From: a virus
Direction: 5' to 3' (one strand)
Length of the DNA: 64,000 nucleotides
Virus record (IMG/VR): IMGVR_UViG_3300020578_000065
Coordinates: 1-64,000 of that record
Shown: one piece after another, positions 16,284 to 24,331 of the stretch
How positions within the stretch are numbered: position 1 is the first letter of the stretch
How the letters are laid out: each line of letters opens with the position of its first letter
Made by a program: the position numbers and the translations under genes
Notes under the pieces: generated by a model
What the model saw: only the letters and a program-made list of their open reading frames with translations
The model's database searches: none
What the model was told of the DNA's origin: nothing

Positions 16284-16291
16284 TATTTAGT
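16284..16291 (-). promoter_or_regulatory. Variant late element ACTAAATA
   Basis: ACTAAATA on the minus strand lies six bases before the ATG at 16277. The same octamer occurs on both strands of the divergent palindrome at 29,832-29,855, which supports it as a functional variant. Confidence 0.4.
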
Positions 16292-16312
16292 ATTTTATAA
16301 TCCTGGGCTTTT

Positions 16313-19300
16313 TTATGCTTTTGGATATGCTGTTTTATTAGGCAATATTGTCTTTCTAGGAAACAACACTTGAAAATCTTGACTATCAATAGGATTGGGT
16401 TGTGGAACAGCACTTGGGAGGTTTATAAATGCTCCAGGGTTAAATGTTGTATCATAGTCATATGTAAGTGATTTATTCACTGTGAATCTATCTAATTGGA
16501 AATCAATGAGATTAAGCGATATTTTATTACCTATCTCATCTCGCCAGTTATTATTAATATTATATGCTATTTGTTCAGCATAACTTTTAAAATTATTTCT
16601 TATCCAACCGTTTTCAGTTTTTTGTTCTTCAAATTGTTTATAAGTTAACGAATCGTTATTAACTATTATTTTTGCTTCGCAATATGCTATGACCCATGCT
16701 TTTGTAAACCCTAATGTGCTGCCATTTAATTGTTGACTTGACATCCATAGTGGTAGAAGAGCAGCACTACTGTCAACGCCTAGTACATCTTCAACTTGCT
16801 TACGCATATTTTCTAAACTATTTGGATATAATAATCTAGCATAGCCTGGGGATAAGCTTGTATAGAAAGTTGGCTGTCCTTGATTAGTTTTAAATTTTAT
16901 ATCATCTTGTGTTGATAACCAAAATATTTTATCTTGTGCAAGTATATTGAGTTGAAATGGATAAATGTAACTAGTATAGATATCTGTAATACTAGTGTAC
17001 CATGGTCCTAAATTTAAATCTATCCAAAAGGGCCAATTAATTTCTTTACTTACGCTAATTCCTTGGGGGTTCACTAAGTTGTCTACAATTTCGCTATAAA
17101 CAACTTCGTAAATAATTTCATTCTTTTCATTTCTTGCGATAGCAGTTTTAAGTGGACCTAAGGTAATATTTCTAAAATAATGCTGTATATTCACGCTGGC
17201 TATATATTCTGGCAAACTACTAGCTTTAATACCATAGGCATGTACATATGTAACATTTTTTGCTTTTCCAAAATTACTATCATTAATACGATATAAATAA
17301 TTGTTTGGTATTAGAGTTGTATTATCTAATAAACTGTAAATAAGTTCTCTATCAGCAATACTTGGCGTGCATTTCATATATAATGATTCGGTCGGCTCAA
17401 TAAATTTTTGAACCACATTTATTGTAAAGGTTTTTTCTTTTTGTATGTTTAATTTAAAATCTTCGCTATATGCATTTACAGTAAATGTATATGGAATAGA
17501 TATATCTTTTGATTTATAATCATCTGTAGTTTCATATGCTACGTTTCCAACTATATCCCCATTAGATAATAAAGATAAATTTTTAGGGAGTGTGTTTGCA
17601 TCAGTAGTCAATTCATATAGTAATGGTACACTACTGTTTTCAGCCTGTACACGAAATACACTTGTAGTGCCATTAAATATATTACCAAGATTATTTGGAG
17701 TGATCCATGTTATGGTATTACTAATATCATTAGTTACTAATATGCTAAAGTTATAGGCAGGACTAATAATACTTGGATTATTTGCTTTTCTTACTCTAAC
17801 AGAAAAATTATATTTGTAAATAGTAGTAATAGGTACGTTTATATTGCCACGTATCCAACCTGTGCTACTATCTCCAATTAATTGTGTATCTAGTTCGGTA
17901 TTATCATCTGTTGGAAAACTAAACAAATATTCTATGGTATCACTATCAAAATCATACCCTAGTATTTTAAATGTAAAATAATTATTAGCAAAATACTTTC
18001 CAATTGGTGCATTAGTAGTTAAGGGAAATGTATCGCCAGTTATAATACTGCCTTCTGGTAAGACATAGAATCCATAATTTGAAACATCTTGGTCTATATT
18101 ATATGTTTTTGGTCTTGTATTATAGATAATGGGAGTTCTAATATTTCCTACGCCCGTAACTAAATTTTGATTTAATACCTGTATACTAAAACTTCTTAAA
18201 ATATTTCCTAATTCGCTATCTATTCTTAGAGTAAAATTAAATATTTTATTTATTGGAGTAACTTGTGTATTGTCAGGCAATGTTGCATCCATAATGCCTG
18301 TGTCGCTTGAAATTATAAATTCTGGCCCACCCAGTGCTGTACTAATAGTAAATTCTGAGTTGCTAACAATTTTTTTAATAAAATATGTAGTACCAGTAAT
18401 ATTTAAAGGATCAAATGTAGCAACACCACCAAACACTACTCCAGAAAATCTTATTGGTCTACCTATCTTAAATCCTATAGTAGATAATGCTGTCAGTGTA
18501 TTTTTTCCATATGTAGTTTTTGTAATAGCAGTATTAATTTGTTCGTAAATCTCTGTTATTACTGGTGCTTCGGCATAGCCGCGTATTAGCCCTGCCTCGT
18601 TTATTTCTAATCCTGGTGGTAATGATCCGCTTGCTATCGCTATACTAGCGGCATACAAATTTTCTGCTGGATTAACAAATTCTATTTGATTTGTATACCA
18701 AGTGCTATCAAGTGTTGCTTGTAATGCCCCGGCAGGAGTTTCAAAATAAGGAACTAAACTTCCAGAAATAGTCATGCTAAATGTTCTATCACTAATAAAA
18801 GAGTTATTGTCTGTGCAACGAATTACAAAAATATAAGTTTCACTTTCAACATCTTCTGACGGCGTCCCTTGTAATATTGCACTATTATTTTGTTTGTCAT
18901 TTACTAAACTTAAACCTAAAGGCAGTTTGCCTGAAATTATTTTGTATGTAAGTCTAGCAGTGGGATATGTTAGAAATGCAGTACCAGTTCCTGTTGCTGC
19001 TCCGGTAGCAATAAACTTTGTACCTATATTATTATTTGGGGCTCCTACAGTGGTAAAGTTTGTTTCTGTTAGAGGATTAACGCCAGCATTGGTACTTAAT
19101 ATTTCATAAGTATCTCCTGCTGTTAAATTAGTAGCTGATACAGCAGGACTACGGGCTTTAATTAGAATTCCAGGTATATTAATATCATTTGGAAAAGTTC
19201 CTAAATTCCATGTAACATTATTATAGATGCTTGTATCAGTTACTTGTCTGCCATTTAATTCATAAAAACTAGGTGTTATCCAAACAGGGTTAGGATTTTT

Positions 19301-19582
19301 AATAGTAATGAAAAAATCTCTTAATGATGTATTTCCTAAATCGTCATATGCTTGTATTGTAAAACCATATACAGTATCAGCGTTTACAAATTGTGCTGTG
19401 CCACTAATTACTCCTAGCACTGACAATACTAAACCAGGAGGTAAATTTTCTGAGTATATTTTATAGAAAATGGTAGTTGCAGGATAAACAGGAGTAGCAG
19501 ACAAAGTAATAGGTATTATTAATTTTTGACTTACTATAGTACCTAAATTTCCTGCAGGTGTTACCCAAATTGGATCTGACAT
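16313..19582 (-). CDS. Large virion protein with Ig-like (putative Ig/cadherin-type) repeats
   Basis: This 1089-aa protein starts MSDPIWVTPAGNLGTI. It contains repeated Ig-like domains in which an IWVTP/VWITP opening, LPPGLVL or LPLGLSL, a G.ISGTA turn and an FTIQA/FVIR strand recur (about residues 1-95, 105-260, 270-460, 560-640, 650-750), the pattern of putative Ig domains in phage fibres. About residues 145-205 carry the module ending in TGTGTA shared with the giant tail gene, and about 360-440 the FSG-YFI-FTIS module. The C-terminal third is less repetitive. Likely a tail-fibre or baseplate-peripheral protein. It follows the collagen-like gene by six bases. Confidence 0.8.
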   Translation of the reverse strand: MSDPIWVTPAGNLGTIVSQKLIIPITLSATPVYPATTIFYKIYSENLPPGLVLSVLGVISGTAQFVNADTVYGFTIQAYDDLGNTSLRDFFITIKNPNPVWITPSFYELNGRQVTDTSIYNNVTWNLGTFPNDINIPGILIKARSPAVSATNLTAGDTYEILSTNAGVNPLTETNFTTVGAPNNNIGTKFIATGAATGTGTAFLTYPTARLTYKIISGKLPLGLSLVNDKQNNSAILQGTPSEDVESETYIFVIRCTDNNSFISDRTFSMTISGSLVPYFETPAGALQATLDSTWYTNQIEFVNPAENLYAASIAIASGSLPPGLEINEAGLIRGYAEAPVITEIYEQINTAITKTTYGKNTLTALSTIGFKIGRPIRFSGVVFGGVATFDPLNITGTTYFIKKIVSNSEFTISTALGGPEFIISSDTGIMDATLPDNTQVTPINKIFNFTLRIDSELGNILRSFSIQVLNQNLVTGVGNIRTPIIYNTRPKTYNIDQDVSNYGFYVLPEGSIITGDTFPLTTNAPIGKYFANNYFTFKILGYDFDSDTIEYLFSFPTDDNTELDTQLIGDSSTGWIRGNINVPITTIYKYNFSVRVRKANNPSIISPAYNFSILVTNDISNTITWITPNNLGNIFNGTTSVFRVQAENSSVPLLYELTTDANTLPKNLSLLSNGDIVGNVAYETTDDYKSKDISIPYTFTVNAYSEDFKLNIQKEKTFTINVVQKFIEPTESLYMKCTPSIADRELIYSLLDNTTLIPNNYLYRINDSNFGKAKNVTYVHAYGIKASSLPEYIASVNIQHYFRNITLGPLKTAIARNEKNEIIYEVVYSEIVDNLVNPQGISVSKEINWPFWIDLNLGPWYTSITDIYTSYIYPFQLNILAQDKIFWLSTQDDIKFKTNQGQPTFYTSLSPGYARLLYPNSLENMRKQVEDVLGVDSSAALLPLWMSSQQLNGSTLGFTKAWVIAYCEAKIIVNNDSLTYKQFEEQKTENGWIRNNFKSYAEQIAYNINNNWRDEIGNKISLNLIDFQLDRFTVNKSLTYDYDTTFNPGAFINLPSAVPQPNPIDSQDFQVLFPRKTILPNKTAYPKA

Positions 19583-19588
19583 TTTATA

Positions 19589-20077
19589 TTACCAACTTGT
19601 TGTACCTGAGAACTTAGCCCAGGTATTTGCGTCTACACAAATATATAAGTTTCCACCGATATCATATGCAGCCTCTCCAGCAGTTCCTGGATCAGTATTT
19701 GCTGTTGGCGCTGTTGCCCATATTATGCCAGCAGCACCGGTGGCTCCGACGTTACCTTCAGGCCCAGTTGCTCCCGCACTTCCAGTGGCTCCTGCTGCCC
19801 CTGTAGCACCTGCAGCACCTGCTGCACCAGTTGCTCCCGCACTTCCAGTGGCTCCTGCTGCCCCTGTCGCCCCTGCTGGACCAGTAGCACCTGTAACATT
19901 AGCAAGAATTGATACACCGTTAGCGTAATTATAAACGTTTGCAAAAACACGATTTGCTGTAACATTACCATTAGCATAATTTAAATTAGTAATAATATTG
20001 CCATTGGCATCAACAACATCGATAGGTGGAATGCCTACTGTGATACCGCCTAGTGAATTAAATGGTTCAGCTGCCAT
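19589..20077 (-). CDS. Collagen-like virion protein
   Basis: This 162-aa protein has a short N-terminal head domain ([20 protein letters not shown]), a run of about twenty Gly-X-Y triplets dominated by GAT, GPA and GAA (about residues 62-120), and a small C-terminal domain ([19 protein letters not shown], then [12 protein letters not shown]). The C-terminal piece resembles phage fibre tips with a Trp-containing strand. Collagen-like segments trimerise phage fibres. The DNA contains an exact 41-bp direct repeat. SD AAAGGA, and a late promoter 21 nt upstream. First gene of the surface-protein group with the 1089- and 433-aa proteins. Confidence 0.85.
   Translation of the reverse strand: MAAEPFNSLGGITVGIPPIDVVDANGNIITNLNYANGNVTANRVFANVYNYANGVSILANVTGATGPAGATGAAGATGSAGATGAAGAAGATGAAGATGSAGATGPEGNVGATGAAGIIWATAPTANTDPGTAGEAAYDIGGNLYICVDANTWAKFSGTTSW
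19764..19867. repeat. Exact 41-bp direct repeat within the collagen-like gene
   Basis: Positions 19764-19804 and 19827-19867 are identical over 41 bases with a period of 63 bases (21 codons). Deletion or duplication by recombination would keep the frame and change the length of the collagen-like rod. Confidence 0.85.
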
Positions 20078-20098
20078 ATGAATTATCCTTTATAAGAA

Positions 20099-20106
20099 TA
20101 TTTATC
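20099..20106 (-). promoter_or_regulatory. Late promoter element GATAAATA
   Basis: GATAAATA on the minus strand, 21 nt before the ATG at 20077 with SD AAAGGA between. It lies directly after the gp23 terminator, so the surface-protein genes have their own late start. Confidence 0.7.
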
Positions 20107-20107
20107 A

Positions 20108-20135
20108 CAAAAAAGAAAGGGCGCACTAGGCGCCC
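20108..20135 (-). terminator. Rho-independent terminator after gp23
   Basis: On the minus strand a 6-bp all-GC stem (arms 20135-20130 and 20124-20119, loop CTAGT) is followed by TTTCTTTTTT. It ends about 30 bases past the gp23 stop and insulates gp23 from the next operon. Confidence 0.9.
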
Positions 20136-20161
20136 AATCTTTTGAACAACACTTCCAACTA

Positions 20162-21358
20162 TTATTGGAATGTTAGGTTCTGTACAGCGATCTCGCCTAC
20201 ATAGTCAGCTGCGTTACCGAAGCTGCTTGCAGTGTTAGTCAACTCTACATAACCATAACGTGTCATAAATGACACGACTGGTTCGAAAGTTGATGGATCA
20301 AGTACAACACCGCTTGACATCAATGGGATGTATGGGCAGTAGAATGCTGCTGCGTCAGTCTCACTTGAGCCCTTATAACCAACCAATACTGGTTGAGAAT
20401 CGTTAGCATATGAGTTGACGAATACACGCATTGCACCGTTCAATGTACCAACAAACTTAGTGTTAGTTGGTGCTTCGAAAGTGCCTTCAGTTGTACGTGC
20501 GAATGCTGAAGTTGTTGCTGACTGTAGAACAGTCAAAGCTGCTGAAGATACAACTGCAAAGTTACCTGCACCGCGACGAGTGCGCTGTGCAATCAAGTTT
20601 GCAACGCGGTTGATTAGAACTGCTAGTGCAGCGTGTTCGTCACCAACATAAGTTGCTGTGCCTGATACTGTTGCTTGGTTGTATGTAAATTCTGTTGCTG
20701 CTAGAGTGCTTAGTGACAACAAAATTTCTTGGTCGATTTCAGCAGTGATTTCCTGTGCTAGAGCAGCCATAATTTCTGCTTCTACGTCGATACCATGCTG
20801 TGACTGTGCATCTTGAGCGGCTTCGAATGTCCAGCGAGCTTGTAGCTTGCGTGACTTTGCTTCAACAGCCTGTCTTAAGATTTGTACAGAAATTAACTTA
20901 CCGCCGTTACCTTCTAATGCTGCTGTATCATTGCCTGTGTAGCTTGATGATGAAGCAGTATTTTGTGGTGTACGTGAATATGCCTGAGCAATTTTGAATG
21001 GGCTCAATGCTTCTTCACCAGCAGTTACGCTTGTTGCGGCTGCTGAAGTGTCAGTTAATGACTGTGCGTAACGAACACGTAATGTATGAATCTGACCCAC
21101 TGGACCAGTCATTGGCTGAACGCCTACTAATTCGTTAGCGATAACAGTTGGCATAACACGACGAATTACTGGAAGAATAACGCGATTTAGTGTTGCGATA
21201 TTACCAGCAGTTGTAGTGCCTGCAGAAGATTCTGCTAGCAACTGCTTGCGAGTGTTTTCTAGAATAACACCCATTGTTGAACGACGAGTTCCCTTTAGAC
21301 CTTCTAACAGGGCATCTTTAGTCTCGTCCCAACGGCTTTCTAAGAGTACTTTAGACAT
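20162..21358 (-). CDS. gp23: Major capsid protein (gp23)
   Basis: This 398-aa protein has the T4-type capsid layout: an N-terminal scaffold-facing segment (MSKVLLESRWDETKDALLEG), then LNRVILPVIRRVMPTVIANELVGVQPMTGPVGQIH in consecutive pieces, the most conserved part of gp23, and a C-terminal VVSFMTRYGYVEL region. It is shorter than T4 gp23 (521 aa), as in many aquatic relatives. The N-terminus is probably removed by gp21 during maturation. SD AGGAGA precedes the ATG. It lies downstream of gp22, gp21 and gp20 in the canonical order, and a strong terminator follows it. Folding would use the gp31-like protein with host GroEL. Confidence 0.97.
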   Translation of the reverse strand: MSKVLLESRWDETKDALLEGLKGTRRSTMGVILENTRKQLLAESSAGTTTAGNIATLNRVILPVIRRVMPTVIANELVGVQPMTGPVGQIHTLRVRYAQSLTDTSAAATSVTAGEEALSPFKIAQAYSRTPQNTASSSSYTGNDTAALEGNGGKLISVQILRQAVEAKSRKLQARWTFEAAQDAQSQHGIDVEAEIMAALAQEITAEIDQEILLSLSTLAATEFTYNQATVSGTATYVGDEHAALAVLINRVANLIAQRTRRGAGNFAVVSSAALTVLQSATTSAFARTTEGTFEAPTNTKFVGTLNGAMRVFVNSYANDSQPVLVGYKGSSETDAAAFYCPYIPLMSSGVVLDPSTFEPVVSFMTRYGYVELTNTASSFGNAADYVGEIAVQNLTFQ

Positions 21359-21384
21359 TATATTATCTCCTAATTGTCTTTATA

Positions 21385-22494
21385 TTAAAGCCCTGCCAGA
21401 CGCTTGAAATCAATCAAGTTACTTTCGGCAACTGGATCTTCTTCAACTTTCTTATTGGCAGTTTGTTTATCACCTGTAACTTCTTTTACAACACTTTCAG
21501 TTATAGTAGTTTTAGCGCCTACTTTTTCACTTCCAGTGTTAAGTACTGATGGTAAATATTTGTCGAAAGCGACCTTCAATTTTGGTGTTTGGACGCCTTC
21601 AAGTAAAGTTTTCATTACTGAAGCCTTCTCATCGTTTAATGGCGATAGCAATTCTGCCATAGCCTTTTCGCGCTGAGTTGATTCTTTAATAATGCGAACT
21701 TCACGATCCTTTGATTCTACTAGCTTTTGGGCTTCATCAACCTTTGCTGTAGCTTGTGCTAGTTCTTGTTCCTTAGCAGCAAGTTCTGCCTTTATCTTGC
21801 GAGTTTCAGCCTTATCATTTAGATAAGTTACACTGTATTCGCTAGCATAGGCTTCGAACAACTTGCGACCAAAGTTATTTTCTCTAGCAACTTTGATATC
21901 TTCTTTAAGCTGTGATAGTTCAGTCTTAAGATGTTTAGCAACAGCAGTGCCAACTTTTGATGCACTTTCAGCAATAAATTTTGCTTTGAGTGCTTCTAAT
22001 TGTTCGCGACCTTCTGCTACTAACTTAACACGTGCTTCAACAACTGCTTGTTTGTCTGTGCTAAATTCCTTGATTTCACGCGCTAAGGCATGAACAATGA
22101 ACTTTTCAAGTTTTTGTTGATTTTCCGTTTGAACTTTACGATCATTACGTAGTTCACGAATTTCTTCAGCAAGTTTAGTGACCATAAAGTCATTAAACTT
22201 TTCTGCGTGTTCTTGCATCTTTAGTTGACCCTTGACTCGATCTTCACTTATAATCTTCTTTTCTTCGTGGAACTCACGAATTTCTTCTGATAGACTTTCA
22301 GTTACCATCTTGTCTAGAGCCTCAACCATCACGCTTCTGTCATGCTCATACTTTTGTGCATACTCCTCACGTAGTTCTGCACGTACTTGTTCTTTGGCTT
22401 CAACTAACTTTGCTTCCCAAGCCTCATTTAAAGTCTTGGAAACGTCTTCATTAATGAGACCACTGTCAAGTAATGGTTTGATAGCATCTAACAT
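21385..22494 (-). CDS. gp22: Prohead core scaffold protein (gp22)
   Basis: This 369-aa protein is almost entirely charged helix with heptad spacing (for example LREEYAQKYEHDRSVMVEAL, EIRELRNDRKVQTENQQKL). Lys/Glu/Ala-rich coiled coil, length and position between gp23 and gp21 identify it as the T4 gp22-type scaffold, degraded by gp21 after head assembly. Near the N-terminus LLDSGLINEDVSK and near the C-terminus PLNDEKASVMKTLLEG match the pattern I associate with aquatic gp22 proteins. SD AGGGGA is present. Confidence 0.92.
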   Translation of the reverse strand: MLDAIKPLLDSGLINEDVSKTLNEAWEAKLVEAKEQVRAELREEYAQKYEHDRSVMVEALDKMVTESLSEEIREFHEEKKIISEDRVKGQLKMQEHAEKFNDFMVTKLAEEIRELRNDRKVQTENQQKLEKFIVHALAREIKEFSTDKQAVVEARVKLVAEGREQLEALKAKFIAESASKVGTAVAKHLKTELSQLKEDIKVARENNFGRKLFEAYASEYSVTYLNDKAETRKIKAELAAKEQELAQATAKVDEAQKLVESKDREVRIIKESTQREKAMAELLSPLNDEKASVMKTLLEGVQTPKLKVAFDKYLPSVLNTGSEKVGAKTTITESVVKEVTGDKQTANKKVEEDPVAESNLIDFKRLAGL

Positions 22495-22508
22495 GCTGCG
22501 TTCCCCTA

Positions 22509-23150
22509 TTATGTAATTTTCAACTCTTTGATGAGGCGTTTAACTTCCTCAGCCAAATAGTTTTGTACCTTCTTGTCGCCCCTTGTTTCCCTAGCGATTT
22601 CTAAAACTTTATGACCATACTTCATATTATGAAGGCTTTCATAAATTGCTTTAGGATATGCGTTAGGTGCGCTTGGCTGTGCGACAATATCAACAGTGAT
22701 TATTTCAAAATCACTTACCTTACCGTTCAAGTCACTTACATTACCTGATCCGCGACTTGAAACGCCTAGTTTAACACCACTCTCCAACATAGTCTTTACA
22801 AGTTGACCCATTGGAGTTGGTAAAATCTTTAGTTTGCCGTAGCCGTTTGGCCCATCCATCCACATGCTTGTAATCATGTGACTTACACGATCTAAATTAA
22901 TTTTTAGATCATCTGGGTGATCGACTTCGCCTAATACTGAGTAACCTTCTGTAATCTGCTTGTTTAACGTTTCAACGGCAGTCTCAATTTCAGCAACGGG
23001 ATAAACACGCTCATTTGCGTTCTTTACCCCGCCCTGAATAAAGATGCCCTTCATATAGAGGGTCTTTAGGTCGCTGCCCTGTTCACTAACAGATTCAACG
23101 ACCATGTTTGCTCTATCAAACGTTAAGTGTTCCTTGAGATACAAAGCCAT
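22509..23150 (-). CDS. gp21: Prohead protease (gp21, peptidase family S77)
   Basis: This 213-aa protein matches T4 gp21 in size and motifs. EVDHPDD carries catalytic His78, GVSSRGSG carries the nucleophilic Ser (131 or 132), and FEIITVDIVAQPSAP carries Asp154. The opening YMKGIFIQGGVKNANERVYP is the usual first strand pair. It matures the prohead by cleaving gp22, gp23 and core proteins. SD is weak. It lies between the acidic core protein and gp22. Confidence 0.95.
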   Translation of the reverse strand: MALYLKEHLTFDRANMVVESVSEQGSDLKTLYMKGIFIQGGVKNANERVYPVAEIETAVETLNKQITEGYSVLGEVDHPDDLKINLDRVSHMITSMWMDGPNGYGKLKILPTPMGQLVKTMLESGVKLGVSSRGSGNVSDLNGKVSDFEIITVDIVAQPSAPNAYPKAIYESLHNMKYGHKVLEIARETRGDKKVQNYLAEEVKRLIKELKIT

Positions 23151-23169
23151 GTTTACAAGTTACCCTTAA

Positions 23170-23988
23170 TTAGCCTTTGGCCACTGGGCTCTTGCCACCA
23201 GCTGAGCCATCTTTCGTGACTGGCTTAGGTGCTGACTCACCCTTTTCTTTGAAATTGTCCTGGCCTGGGACATTCTTAAACTTACCTGCGCCTGGAAGAC
23301 TGCCTTCTTTCTTGCTGTATTCATTTGATGGAGCCTTTGGACCAGTTGGGACCACTTCTGCATCGCCTGAGAACTTGACTGGTTTCACACCTGCTGCTTC
23401 AACCTTAGGTTTAGTTAATGCTGGGCTCTTAGTGTTTGCACCATTGTCCCCGTGAGTTACACTTACTTTCTTGAGTGTTACTGCTTCTTCTAGATGTTCC
23501 TCTGATTCTTCCATTGCTTCATCTTCTTCATCTTCATCTTCCATCATTTCTTCAGACATATCTGCTTCTTCTTCCATTTCTTCGCCTGCACCACTAAGTT
23601 CTTTTTCGAACTTAGCAATTAGTTCGTCAATTTCGTTTTCAGCGTCAACGATACGATCTTCTAGGTCATCTACTTTATCTTCGATGTCCATATCTTCATC
23701 GCCGTCTTTTTCCATGTCTTTTGTTAGTTCGTCGCCGGCTTCTTCTGCATCGTGATCTAGTTCTTCTACATCTGAATCATCTTCTGCCATAGTTTCATCG
23801 GCTTCGATTTCATCCATCATGGATCCAACCATGTCACCTTCTGACATGTCTTTTTCTTCTTCTGCCATGATATTTTCATAAATTTCGCGTGACTTTTCTA
23901 CTACGATTTCGTGGAATAACTCGCGAGCTTTTTCTTCATTCTCATTGATAATTAGGTCAATGAGTTCTTCATACTTTTTGTTTTCCAT
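23170..23988 (-). CDS. Acidic prohead core protein (gp67/gp68-like position)
   Basis: This 272-aa protein starts with a helix (MENKKYEELIDLIINENEEK), continues with an extremely Asp/Glu-rich stretch with many EE/ED runs (about residues 45-170), and ends in a basic Gly/Lys/Pro-rich tail. Position between portal gp20 and protease gp21 is where T4 has gp67 and gp68, small core proteins, but this one is longer and no clear homology can be read. It is probably a gp21 substrate packaged in the core. An AATAAATA late-type element lies 36 nt upstream, with SD AAGGAGA before the ATG. Confidence 0.75.
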   Translation of the reverse strand: MENKKYEELIDLIINENEEKARELFHEIVVEKSREIYENIMAEEEKDMSEGDMVGSMMDEIEADETMAEDDSDVEELDHDAEEAGDELTKDMEKDGDEDMDIEDKVDDLEDRIVDAENEIDELIAKFEKELSGAGEEMEEEADMSEEMMEDEDEEDEAMEESEEHLEEAVTLKKVSVTHGDNGANTKSPALTKPKVEAAGVKPVKFSGDAEVVPTGPKAPSNEYSKKEGSLPGAGKFKNVPGQDNFKEKGESAPKPVTKDGSAGGKSPVAKG

Positions 23989-24024
23989 TTGAAATTCTCC
24001 TTGTAAGAAATGGCTTTGTAGATT

Positions 24025-24032
24025 TATTTATT
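24025..24032 (-). promoter_or_regulatory. Possible late promoter element AATAAATA
   Basis: AATAAATA on the minus strand, 36 nt before the ATG at 23988 of the acidic core protein. It departs from the other copies at the first base and in spacing. Confidence 0.45.
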
Positions 24033-24096
24033 GAGTATCAATAAAAAGTGTTCAATAAGTGCGATTTTTTTGCGTTTTTAAGGATTTTAGAGAAAA

Positions 24097-24318
24097 TTAT
24101 GGAGTTGGGGCCTGAGGCGATGCTCCATACTGTTTACGTATTTGCTCTAAACTTAGTTTTTTTTCATAGTTACGTACATCCAACATTTTACGTAAATGTC
24201 GTAATTGTTTAAGAGTAAGTTTGGATTTACGTGTAGTTTCCCACTTTGGTTTACTGTTATCATTCTTTACGTCCTGATACCCAGTAAGAGGGGGATCAAA
24301 CATTTCAAATAGTTTCAT
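24097..24318 (-). CDS. Small conserved basic protein, 73 aa
   Basis: This 73-aa protein starts MKLFEMFDPPLTGYQD and is strongly basic, with a helical LTLKQLRHLRKMLDVRNYEKK segment in two pieces and a Pro-rich C-terminus. It lies between the portal gene and the core protein, within the head module. The upstream GATAAATA lies exactly five bases before the ATG and there is no Shine-Dalgarno, so a leaderless mRNA is predicted. Function unknown; head assembly is suggested by context. Confidence 0.75.
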   Translation of the reverse strand: MKLFEMFDPPLTGYQDVKNDNSKPKWETTRKSKLTLKQLRHLRKMLDVRNYEKKLSLEQIRKQYGASPQAPTP

Positions 24319-24323
24319 AAAAT

Positions 24324-24331
24324 TATTTATC
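24324..24331 (-). promoter_or_regulatory. Late promoter element abutting the start codon
   Basis: GATAAATA on the minus strand is followed by ATTTT and the ATG at 24318. The sixth base after the element, the expected +1, is the A of ATG. The portal stop codon is directly upstream. Confidence 0.65.

Noticed and set aside
23471-23755. Ser-rich plus-strand frame opposite the acidic core protein
   Set aside because: Ser runs are the complement of Glu/Asp codons on the minus strand; not a gene.
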